NCBI GenBank assembly: GCA_016271365.2
Contig: CM057459.1
Location: forward strand, 490,929,501-490,993,500
DNA: 64,000 nt
Direction: 5' to 3'
DNA from: Neoceratodus forsteri
Taxonomy: Eukaryota > Chordata > Ceratodontiformes > Ceratodontidae
Every line of letters starts with the position of its first letter. The first letter of the stretch is position 1. The notes below the pieces were generated by a model that saw nothing but the letters and a program-made list of their open reading frames with translations, was not told the DNA's origin and ran no database searches. A program made the position numbers and the translations under genes. Shown here one piece after another: positions 54,229-64,000 of this stretch.

Positions 54229-56616
54229 TATATATATATATGTGTGTATATATATATATACATATATATTATATATTATGGTAGCACGGTAGTGCTACCA
54301 TAGTTAGGGTTGAGGAGCCATTTCTATGTTAAACCCCAAAACTTTGCACCTTAATAACTTTGCAACCATTTGATGGATTTGCCTGAAATTTGGAATTTAT
54401 GATCAAGAACCATAGGCCTTGGGATCTGCCAAGTTTTGTATTGGTCAGATATACGGCTGCGGAGTTATTAAGTGTGATCTGTGCGCGTGTTTACGCTTTT
54501 CTGGAATTCTGAGGTCGCGCCTACAGGTCGTACGGTTTGTGTGACTGGCCCAAAATCTTCAGGGAACATGCAGCCGGGGTCCCCAATGTGCCTTTCTAAG
54601 ATTTCATGAAAAAATATTAAACGGTTCAAAAGTTATTCAAAAAACAGTTTCCCATTATAAGTCAATGGGAAAAGTTAACAAAAAGTTCAACACTTTCGCA
54701 AATGCATTTTACTTCGCAAATGGCGCTGTTACTTCTAAATCGGCCATTTTGTTTTCAGTTGGTGATCAGAAAATGGTTGGCATTTAAATTTGGGACCCTC
54801 TAGCAACCTAATTTTTTTGTATTCACCTAGTCGGGCCCTGAGGATGCTTGCCATGTCTTTATTTTGTGGTAAAACACCCCAGAAATATGTTTTTCAAATT
54901 TCTGGAAAAAGTACTTTCGCAAATTACTTTCGTGCTCATGAAAGTGTTGCAAATTTTTGCGAAAGCTTTCGCAAATTGCGACAGTAATTTTCTAGTCTGT
55001 GGGAAAATGACAGCAATTCTTTGGCACTGCACTGCAAAATAACCGTTGGGAGCTTTGGGCTGAAATTTGGAGGGAAAGCAGCCGACATCTCACAGATGTG
55101 CCTTTCAGTGATGTATTGAAAAAATATTACATGGCGGCAAAGTTATGGCACTCCAAAGTTGACAGTTTTTCCCATAGGATAATATTACGGCGCCCGAAGC
55201 ATTACAGGAATCCTTTGGCACCCTGCTGCAAAATAATGGTTTGGTCTTTTTCCTGAAATTTGGAGGAAGACAGCCAACAGTACACAGATGTGCCTTTCAG
55301 TAGTTTAGTGAAAAATATCACATGGCGGCAAAGTTACGGCACTCAAAATTGATGGTTTTTCCATAGGATAACATTCGTACGCCGACACTTAACAGAAATC
55401 ATTTGGAGCCCTGCTGCAAAATAACGGTTTGGTCTTTTTCCTGAAATTTGGAGGGAAGACAGCCAACAGCCACAGATGTGCCTTTCAGTAGTTTGGTGAA
55501 AAAACATTACAGGGAGGCAAAGTTATGGCGCTCGAACTTTCTTTTTCCCATGAGGATAACATTACGTATGCATGCCATCAGGGCCCATATTCTCGGAAAC
55601 GGTGCAGATAAGGACTTTTCACAGAAAATTTCTTACCACCTCATGGGGCTGAGATTCAAATTAGCCAGGACAGTTGTAAATAATATGACTTTTAAATTTT
55701 TTTTCTACGTCGTACGGTTCCTGAGATATAATGTATTTAGTATTCCAAGATCTCATTTTCTGCGCCGATACTCATTATTTTGCATACATTATTTGTACTC
55801 ACTGTCTTTCTCAATGCAGGTTTTGGGGAAAACCAGCCTGTGCGCTTACATTACTGTTACTGTTGCCCTTTCCGCTTCGCGAATCAGTACAGTTTCACTT
55901 ACCATTGGCGTCTAGCCACCATGTGCATTATCGCTGCGCGTTTTCATTTGCGCTTGCGTTTCTGTTATTTTTGCCATTTCTGTCTACAGTACTGTTTATC
56001 TTACTGTTTCACTTTACATCACCATGCCCATTGACATTTCTGTTTGCAGGCACCATGTTACTATGTGACAACACATCACGTGGCAGACCATTCCCGTCTA
56101 CGCCACCATGTGCGTTACCCTTTCTGTTCTCATTTGTGCTTGTGTTACCATGTGCGCCACTGTTAGCATTTCTGTTTGCATTGCTGTCCCTGTTAGTATG
56201 CCACAACATGGGCCCCGCGCTCCCGCCGCTGCATTACATTCACTATTTCTCGTTATCATTCTCAAAAAGAAGGGAAATTAGAGGCAAAAAACTCCATTTA
56301 ATGCATTAGTTAGGGTTGTTCCACAGCGTCAAAAGTGAGGAAATTCGCTGTTAGGGTTGAAAACCCCCCTTGGACCCCCCCAACCGGCATTGGGGTGCGC
56401 ATTGAGATTGTGGGTCCTAACTCTCACCCCATTCTCCTATACTTCTGCTGCTTTACACATGTCATAGGGTGAGAGTTAGGGCTGATGATCCTAATGTGCA
56501 CCCCAATGCCGGTTGGAGAGGTGAGGGTCAGGGGGTTTTCAACCCTAATAGTGAATTTCCTCTTGACGCTGTGGAACAACCCTAACTAATGCATTAAACA
56601 GAGTTTTTTTGCCTCT
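54228..56616 (+). repeat. Unclassified (TA)n-bounded repeat, unit 2 with terminal hairpin
   Basis: It starts with (TA)n, then a short palindrome GTAGCACGGTAGTGCTAC and CATAGTTAGGGTTGAG, and then the same ordered words as unit 1. It is ~550 bp longer, mainly because an internal ~193 bp segment is present three times (55060-55560). It ends in a hairpin like that of unit 1. Confidence 0.85.
55060..55560 (+). repeat. ~193 bp sub-repeat, three copies within unit 2
   Basis: GAAATTTGGAGG…GACAGCCAACAG…CACAGATGTGCCTTTCAGT…GGCGGCAAAGTTA…CATAGGATAACATTA recurs with starts near 55067, 55251 and 55444. Unit 1 holds only one copy (about 53213-53360). Confidence 0.8.
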
Positions 56617-56620
56617 AATA
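56276..56620. repeat. Terminal hairpin of unit 2
   Basis: It has the same sequence and layout as the unit 1 hairpin. The arms begin ATTAGAGGCAAAAAACTC and end GCCTCTAAT, with CCAACCGGCATTGGGGTG against CACCCCAATGCCGGTTGG inside. The loop is ACTTCTGCTGCTTTACAC. Confidence 0.85.
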
Positions 56621-57228
56621 TATTATAGAGGTGCAGTCACGCCCATATATTTAGGGTTGAGTAGGCACTTTACTGTTAAACCTCAAATATTGCATGTTAA
56701 TAACTTTGCAACCGTTCAACGGATTTGCACAAAATTTGGAATGCACAGTCTGGTATGGTAGATCTCTTGATTTACTAAATTGCGTTTCAGTTGAATATAT
56801 GATTTTTGTGCAGCGAAGTGGCAAAAAATGCACTTGTCACCACTTTTGCGCATTTTTTGTCCGTGGCGTGGGCGGACACTGTGTGGTCTATTAATCCAAA
56901 ACTTGGGACATAGAAATAGCTTGGGCCAGGGAACATGCTGTCATTTGTTTGATGAAAAATATTAATCTGTTCAAAAGTTATTACAATTTGAAATTCCCAT
57001 TATATCCTATGGGAAAATTTATGTATTTTTGGCAATGTTAATGAGAAAGACCAGATGGCCCAAATTGGGATGACCATATCTCAATCACAGTTTGGTCTTT
57101 TTACTTGAAATTTGCAGGATGTTGAGAGGATGTCATAGAGATGTGAACTATGCATTTTTTCCATAGGATTACATTGTAGTCTGTGTCATGACTTTTGGCC
57201 CCATTATCTTGGAAACAGGCGAGATGCA

Positions 57229-57232
<4 letters not shown>
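56617..57232 (+). repeat. Diverged short unit 3 of the same repeat family
   Basis: Opens with TATATTTAGGGTTGAGTAGG, TTAATAACTTTGCAACCGTT and GGATTTGCACAAAATTTGG. It has the AAGTTATT…CCCATTATATCCTATGGG and TTTTTCCATAGGATTACATT words but no hairpin. It is a separate, older or different subfamily. Confidence 0.7.
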
Positions 57233-57268
<36 letters not shown>

Positions 57269-57608
57269 TACTGTATTATAGTGGCACAGTAGTGCCACTA
57301 TACTTAGGGTTGAGTACCCCATTTTAGATTAAACTCTGAAATTTGGCAGCTTGGTAAAATTGCCACCTTATGATGGATTTGCCTGACATTTGGCATGCAT
57401 GGAGTGGTACTATAGATCTCTGGATCAGCCAAGTTTCATAATTGTCGGATATACAGTTGCAGAGCTACATAGCTCCATAGAATGTGGTAATTATGCATTT
57501 TTGCGCATTCTTTGCTCGCACCATCAGGTCACACAGTCTTTGCGACCGGTCCGAAACCTTCAGGGAACATGCAGCCAGGGTCTTCATTTTGCCTTTCAAA
57601 GATATCAT
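57233..57608 (+). repeat. Unit 4 of the same family, cut by the L1 insertion
   Basis: It starts with (TA)n and the palindrome GTGGCACAGTAGTGCCAC, then TACTTAGGGTTGAGTACC, GATGGATTTGCCTGACATTT and GGGAACATGCAGCCAGGGTC. It stops at GATATCATG, homologous to GATTTCATG in unit 2. An L1 5' end begins at the next base. Confidence 0.8.
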
Positions 57609-57846
57609 GGGGGGGCGTGGCCTGGCTCCATGCAAGATGGCAGCTTAAGATTTATGCTCCGTACTGACTATTTGATCCAGCATCATTTTCATCGCATCTA
57701 AAACAACATCATAATATTTTGGGGGTAAACACGAAGATTAGTGCCTCCGCTACCTAATCGATATCTGTTTTCTCCGGTTTGGACAACTTCCTTTCTGTTT
57801 TGCAACTCGGCTGCTCTGCAGAGACACAACAGCAGCAACCTTTACC

Positions 57847-59043
57847 ATGGCCTTCTCTACTTTACAGAAAGACCCCTTAAAAAGTATAGAAGATATGTTC
57901 AACAAACTTTCACTGGATATGCAAGATCTAAAATCCACTACACAGCTTAATACCCAGACTATGGAAGCTATAAACTCCAGAATGGCCTTTACAGAAAACA
58001 AGGTTCATCTTAATGAAGACACAATACAAGATCTTAAATCTACAATACGATCTCAAGACCGCACCATTAAAGAACTGCAAGCCAGAATCGACGATCTAGA
58101 AAATAGGAATCGTAGGAACAACCTTCACTTTTTTGGATTCCCGGAAGACATAGAAGCCGGTAATACCACGGTATTTCTTCAGCGAGTGCTGCCACAAATC
58201 CTCGGTCTTCAGCCTGATACAGACCTTACCATAGCGCTCACACAAATCTCTAGGCCTAAACGCCTACAGATCATCGCCCTAGACCGATCATAGCTAAGTT
58301 TTGAACTATGCTACAATTGAGATCATCTTGCGCAAAGCTAAAGATATCGGTCAACTCTCCTGGCAAAGTCTCAATATTTATATTTATCGGGACTTCTCCA
58401 AAGTATCAACAAAGCGTAAAACTTACACTCCTGCCAGGCGTATCATGCATCAATTGGGCCATCGCTTTTCTCCGAAACCCTGCCATCATGAGAGTCTTCA
58501 AGGTAACTCCTACCAGGACTTTAGCAATCCTGAATCTCTCACAGCATTCTTACAAAGTTATACTATTAAGGCCCACAACTTCTCAGCCTCTGAACAAGTG
58601 CAACGCCGTAATGACTTTCACAACACTAACAGTGCTGTTACAAGCGATAAGGTTGTACATTCCTCTAATTCCAATGGGATATTAGTCTCCTCAAATCCAA
58701 TCTCATCTGATCCATCATCTAATATTAACTTGCCCTCTGCCATACCAAACGATCTTTACCCAAATTCGGATCAACCTTTTAATTTTAAAGAAAGCAATAC
58801 CTCTCAAAATAAAACCTCTTCTATTCCCGGAATTGCAGTTTCTAATAGGTATCTACCCTTACAGAATTTATCTACCTCGAGCGATCTCATGCTACTCAAC
58901 CAAATGCAACAGAGGATTGTGATCTGGATGGTACTTCCGGGACTTGTAGCGTGGGCAATTCCCCTATTAAAAACTCTGAGCCTCCTAAGAAAAGACGTCG
59001 GGGAAAGAATAAACAGAAAGGGGATACACCTCGTAAACATTAA
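57847..59043 (+). pseudogene. L1 ORF1 (RNA-binding protein), frameshifted, with long basic tail
   Basis: Starts at ACCATGG. Residues ~10-85 form a heptad-rich coiled coil, then ENRNRRNNLHFFGFPEDIEA opens the RRM domain. A frameshift region at 58285-58320 carries RPIIAKF in one frame and NYATIEIILRKAKDIGQLSW in the next, which begins the C-terminal domain. After that domain (about 58480) an extra ~180-residue Ser/Asn/Pro-rich segment follows. It shifts frame again and ends with EPPKKRRRGKNKQKGD near 58975-59025. ORF1 trimers coat L1 RNA and act as chaperones. Typical L1 ORF1 ends soon after the C-terminal domain, so the tail is notable. Confidence 0.8.
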
Positions 59044-60203
59044 TAATTTAAATTTTTCATCTACAACATTTGTACGGTTCCTTGGATCTAATTATAATGA
59101 GCCTTATGTTGCTGTGGTCACCTGCGTTACAACCACTATGTTGTATATCACCACCACAATGTGACTGCAGTGATGCTTTTACACCGTGCCAGTTATGTTA
59201 TGGACAACATCACTATATCTTCCTCTGTGGATACATTTACCTCGGATGATTTCGCCTATAGAAATCCTGTTGGTTAATCAAGCAATTGCAGATAGTTACT
59301 GGGAAGCACCACTGCAGCAGGGAAAATCTTTCTTTGTTGAACTTGAACTTTCCATGGGAAATATTAAAAGATATCATGAGATTGGCGTATATTATATAAT
59401 ATATTACTTCTGCTTTAACTTACTATAATGTGTACATTAATATTAGATTTATTGCTCCTAATTTTTTTTTATTGTAGTCATTTATAATAATCATTGCATC
59501 TATTGCACTTTATAATACTGTGCACCTATAATAGTACTCTTACATTGTCGCTAATTGAATATGTATCAATTCATTTAACAAATGATTTTTTATTTTTTGT
59601 TTTTTTTGGTAGCATTATAATTACCTCATAATATTTACCTCAATCATGTTAATTTATTATTTTGATGCTGGATTTATGTCTAGGTTAATACCGCACAAAC
59701 TCACCCAAACAGGGTTAAAACCTTATTATTAATTCCCACTATTGGGCTTTATTCCACATTATAACTTATTTTCTTTTCTTTTTCTTCTCTCCTTCCCTCT
59801 TTCTAATATATACTTTTCTTTTTGGGTACTATAACCCACTGAACTTATATAATCTCTTCTTGTTTTGCTACGTCCTAGACAACTGAGAAGAGATCTTGGT
59901 CTTTAAAGCTGACACTGACCGACCTTTACTTCTCAGTTCATCGGAGATGATTCTTATTCTTGTTGTTATACAATACTGAAACATAATATTGTTACTTTTA
60001 CAATATTAGAAGTGATCTGCAAAAAATATAAATTACAGAGATTTGTTTTTTTCCTTTATATAATTTTTATTCATAGCTCTGCCAGCAATGATTTTGTCTT
60101 TTGTATGCATTGTTCAATGACATATATACTCTTATTTTACTACCCTGGTGTATTTGAACCTCCTGACAACATTATTACTTACTCTCCACGAATATATTCA
60201 CAT
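59044..60203 (+). other. L1 inter-ORF spacer, AT-rich
   Basis: About 1.16 kb between ORF1 and ORF2 with poly-T and pyrimidine stretches and no conserved frame. That is long for an L1 inter-ORF region. Short frames here are probably chance, or decayed ORF sequence. Confidence 0.5.
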
Positions 60204-63200
60204 ATGACTGCTAATATATCATTATGTTCATGGAATGTCAGGGGACTCAATACACCAATCAACGTAAACAAATATTGAACTATCTTAAAAGCATAATATT
60301 CAAATTGCTTTATTGCAAGAAACCAAACTGTTAGATGCTGACAATCCCAGATTAAAATGTCAGTGGGTAGGTCAGGTATTTTGCCTCTGCCTCATCTAAA
60401 AGAGAGGTGTCAGCCATCCTTATCCATAAGAACTTGAAATGGGCGCCTACTACTATTTTAAAAGATTCAGATGGTAGATGGCTTATTATCACTTTTGATA
60501 CTCCTCAGGGCCCTATATCTATAGTCAATATTTATGCCCCTAATCAGGACGACCCTTCTTTTTTTCAAAATCTCCTACAAACCTTAATTTCAACCAACTT
60601 AGTAAACTCACCCTTACTGATTGGTGGAGACTTTAATCTTGCTTTAGACAAGTATATGGATAGAAGTAACAACTCTCCAGATAGTCATCCCAAAAGTTCC
60701 GAAATTGTTTTACAATAAATGCAAGATCTCAGTCTAACAGATATATGGAGAACTCTTCATCCTAGAGACAGGGATTATACTTTTTATTCTTCTCGGCATC
60801 AAACCTATAGTAGAATTGATTACTTGCTCACATCTCCTTCTATTACTGCTAACGTTATTAGCTCTGAAATATTATCGTTAATTATTTCTGATCATGCTCC
60901 TGTTAAACTTTTGTTTAATTGGGGCTCCCCACCTACTAAGACTCCCCTTTGGCGCCTAGATCCTCTTTTATTAAAGAATCCTGAATTTTTCCCTTGGATT
61001 AGATCACAAATCACAGAATATTTGACTTTTACGATCCTAAGGATACATCTATGGGTATTACTTGGGAAGCACTTAAAGCCACTTTACGTGGTAAAATAAT
61101 TGGGTTTTCGTCCCATAGGAAAAAACTTAGGGAACAACAGATTCATAACCTTGAAAATTTACTTAAACAAAAACAAACCAATATTTAAATTCTCATAAAC
61201 CTGACCCTTCCTCATCCCTTCATCAGAAATTTTACAGCTCGTATGCAGGTTAACGAACTTATTTCCAGAAAACTGAATTAGCATTACTTAGAATAAAGCA
61301 GAAATATTGGGAAAGTGGGGAAAAGGAGTAAAATTCTAGCGTACAGACTTAGAATGCAACAATCTGAAGCTATATCAATGCTTTAAAGGATCATTCAGGA
61401 AAAATTTGTACTAGCCATGATTCTATCAATAATATAATGACCTCCTTTTACAAAATCTTTATTCTTCTCCACCTTCTACAGTTAATCCCTCTGAAATTTC
61501 TTCTTTTTAGATGAGCTTATCCTACCTCATTTGTCAGAAGAAGCTATACATAATTTAGACGCCATTCACTACAGAAGAAGTCAAAAATGCTATTCTTTCC
61601 CTTAGATCAGGTCGTTCTCCAGGTGAAGATGGCTTCCCTGTAGATTTTTATAAGCTTCTTATAGAACAATTAGCCCCTCTATTACGCAATGTATATGAAG
61701 AATCTACAGCCGCTGGACATTTACCAAAAACAATGACTGATGCTATTATAACTGTTATTCCAAAGAAAGATAAGGACACCACCAATCCTGGCAATTATCG
61801 TCCCATCTCATTACTTAATACAGACGGCAAAATTTTTGCCAAAATCTTATCTTCTCGCTTAGAACCATATATACCTAATCTAATTCATAGATCTCAGACT
61901 GGCTTTATTAAAGGGAGAATGGGCTCAGATCACTTACGCTCTTTAATTAATCTAATATATAAAGCAAAATCTCTCTCGTCTCCTGCAGTTGCTATTTCCA
62001 TAGATTTCGAAAAAGCGTTCGATTCGCTAAAATGGGATTTTCTCTACCAAGTATTATCTCGATTTGGTTTCCCTAAACTCTTCTGTTCTTGGATCCAACT
62101 TATCTATACAAATCCTCACACTTGTGTGCTTACTAATTTCACATTATCTCAGTCCTTTGCATTAAAAAGAGGCACTCGTCAAGGTTGCCCTTTATCTCCT
62201 TCTCTTTTTATTCTTGCTCTCGAAACTCTTGCAATCTATCTCAAACTTAACAAAAATATTAAAGGTATTCCCTTTGGTAGTACATACTATTCATCTCTGT
62301 CTTATGCAGATGATATGCTTATTTTGTTAGAAAACTTTAAATTATCCCATCAATCTCTTTATAATTTACTTAATCGCTTCTCCTCTCTTTCTGGCCTATA
62401 TGTCAATTATCAAAAGACAGAAATCCTCTCACTGAATGACCTCTGCGATTCTCTAATTAAGACTCACACTCAATTTAGATGGGCCACACAACATATCACC
62501 TATCTTGGCATTAAAGATTTCATCAGATCTGAGCAAGATTTGGGACCTAAACATATTACCATTATTAAATGAAGTCAAAAATAACTTGAACAGATGGAAG
62601 AATCTTAATTTATCTTTCCCAGGTAAAATATAGTGATCAAAATGAATATTACTCCAAAAATGTTATACTTATTCGCCTGTATTCCTCTTAAAATCCCTTC
62701 TCACTTCTTGTATAAAATTGATAAAATGATAGGTAATTTCTTATGGGAAGGACACATTCCCCGTTTCAGCCGTACTAAACTAAGGTCTCATTGGACTCGA
62801 GGAGGCTTCAGCCTTCCCTGGTTCAACGCGTATCTCTGGGCTTTTAGAGCTTCACAAACGATTAAATGGTTTACTAAACCAAATGGTAATATTCCCCTCT
62901 GGTATGATATGGAGGCATCACTATCTTCTGGACTAACTCCAAACAGCTTCATCTACTTTACTTCCATATCTAAAGCTAAACAAAATCCATCATCAATTCA
63001 TCCATCTATTACTGGTTTAAGATGCATAAATGGTTAAACATTGATCCTACTCTATACGATATATTCCTATTTGGGGTAATCCAAAGCTTACATTGGAAAA
63101 TAAACCCATATATTGTAAATCCTGGTTTCATAAAAATATCCTTTTTCTCAATGACATATTAATGGATAATAACAATGCTCTGGACTCTTTTAGCAACTTG

Positions 63201-63971
63201 CAAGCCAAATGGAAAATCCCTAAAACAGAATTCTGGAAATATTTACAGATTAGATTGGCTATCTCTCATATTGCGTTACAACACAACAACTCTCCAACAA
63301 TGCATTCATACATTAATAGTTGGATAAAGATTCACAAAGGCCTAACTAGTACCATTTATAAAGCAATTAGGGATAAACTCCCTAATCAATCTCTCTCGGC
63401 TAGAAATAAATGGAATCAGACACTTCATATTGATATTTCCGACCTTCAATGGAATAATTGTTGGAAACTTTGTCATGATTCCTTTAAAGATGTACAGAAC
63501 AAATTAATTCAATCTAAAATGTTGCATTTATGGTACAATACTCCAGCTCATTTATATAACATCGGCGTAGCATCTAATAGCAATTGTTGGCATTGAAATA
63601 CCCCTGATAGGGATCTCTTACACTTATTATGGTCATGTAATCTTATCTCTAATTTATGGCATGTAGTACTTCAATTTGCTTCTAAGGTTATTGGCAAACC
63701 GATTCCATCGGATCCCAAATTCTGTTTACTTGGCATTTCTGATAATAGAACTAATTTAACTAAATATCATCACAAATGGATCCAGATATTGTTTATGCAA
63801 GTCAAAAGACTTATTCTAACTCGGAAATCTCAATTAATCCCTACCCTGACAGACATTTTAACGCATCTAACCCGTATCTCTTCTTTTGAGAGAATCTCTT
63901 ACTTAATTACTGATAGACTTAGTGAATATTATCTTTGCTGGCAGAGCTATTTCAATTTTCTTCGATCATAA
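60204..63971 (+). pseudogene. L1/Tx1 ORF2: APE endonuclease, reverse transcriptase, C-terminal zinc motif
   Basis: Endonuclease: SLCSWNVRGLN (Asn), IALLQETKLL (Glu, after a shift), ISIVNIYAPNQDD, LLIGGDFNLALD, YSRIDYLLTS and ISDHAPVKL (60204-60960). RT: SLRSGRSPGEDGFPVDFYK, GNYRPISLLNTDGKIFAKIL, QTGFIKGRMGSDHLR, ISIDFEKAFDSLKWDFL, KRGTRQGCPLSPSLFILALE and SLSYADDMLILLENF (YADD 62303-62314). The C-terminus has GNFLWEG, KIPKTEFWKYLQIR-like and a NCWH-stop…LLHLLWSC zinc motif, in which a TGA replaces the second Cys position. It ends …YFNFLRS. Frameshifts or stops occur near 60278, 60717, 61097-61730, 62570, 63036 and 63596. All catalytic residues survive. Confidence 0.88.
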
Positions 63972-64000
63972 CATATGTATACAGTTTCTTTTTTTTTTTA

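Larger units (their letters stand above)
57609..64000 (+). mobile_element. Tx1-like L1 retrotransposon, intact 5' end
   Basis: The 5' end GGGGGCGTGGCCTGGCTCCA followed by TGCAAGATGGCAGC is of the L1 5' UTR type. ORF1 (57847-59043), a ~1.16 kb spacer and ORF2 (60204-63971) follow in order. The window ends 29 bases after the ORF2 stop, inside a T-rich 3' region. The RT is of the L1/Tx1 branch (GTRQGCPLSPSLF, YADDMLIL). The copy carries only a handful of frameshifts and stops, so it is young. Its 3' end and target-site duplication lie outside the window. Confidence 0.88.

Noticed and set aside
1..64000. CRISPR arrays, bacterial operons or prophage
   Set aside because: Composition, microsatellites, LINEs and SINEs are those of a vertebrate nuclear genome. 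The regular repeats are minisatellites without conserved repeats and unique spacers.
57609..64000. LTR retrotransposon or endogenous retrovirus
   Set aside because: No long terminal repeats, primer-binding site, protease or integrase. The endonuclease and RT are clearly of the L1/Tx1 type.

Overview
This window looks like intergenic or intronic DNA from a large, retroelement-rich vertebrate genome. I see no convincing host protein-coding gene, rRNA or intact tRNA. Nearly every recognisable open reading frame is a decayed part of a transposable element. The mix includes L2 and CR1 LINEs, a Tx1-like L1, a DIRS element, a Penelope-like remnant, a hAT remnant and tRNA-derived SINEs with a MIR/CORE-like central domain. 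That mix fits lungfish, caecilian or other amphibian, or lepidosaur genomes. The sequence alone does not let me choose among them.

Layout. 2.4-6.6 kb is a DIRS-like element on the + strand, split inside its reverse transcriptase by an L2 LINE on the - strand (3558-6400). 6.6-14.1 kb is mostly anonymous, with palindromic MITE-like repeats, a ~300 bp duplication and CR1 3' scraps. 14.1-18.8 kb is a second nest: an L2-related LINE on the - strand, interrupted in its endonuclease by another L2 copy (15851-18290) and abutted by a SINE-like insert. 19.3-21.5 kb holds a three-copy short repeat, a CR1-like RT fragment and a hairpin element. 21.7-24.2 kb is a large foldback structure whose arms are ~60 bp minisatellite repeats. 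24.6-26.0 kb carries a hAT transposase scrap and a Penelope-like GIY-YIG scrap. 27.1-29.9 kb is a CR1 copy with a chimeric 5' junction, and 31.2-31.8 kb is an ~88 bp minisatellite. 37.8-46.8 kb is CR1-dominated. It includes one nearly full-length copy (40303-44252, - strand) with a recognisable SGNH/esterase ORF1 and an endonuclease-RT ORF2, and a CR1 whose RT is split by a SINE.

The most striking object is at 47.8-48.6 kb. It is a 727 bp insertion flanked by a perfect 12 bp target-site duplication. It contains a tandem pair of a 363 bp monomer with a complete type I hammerhead self-cleaving ribozyme on the + strand, and an inverted 5' piece carrying a second complete hammerhead core on the - strand. 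This is the organisation expected of a non-autonomous, ribozyme-bearing retroelement (retrozyme or Penelope-derived). The Penelope-like remnant 22 kb away shows that a possible source of machinery exists in this genome.

52.4-57.6 kb is a head-to-tail series of four units of an unclassified repeat. Each is preceded by (TA)n; two end in ~350 bp hairpins and one contains a ~193 bp sub-repeat amplified three times. A Tx1-like L1 with an intact 5' end (57609 to the window edge) has inserted into the fourth unit. Its ORF1 has an unusual long C-terminal tail ending in a basic nuclear-localisation-like cluster.
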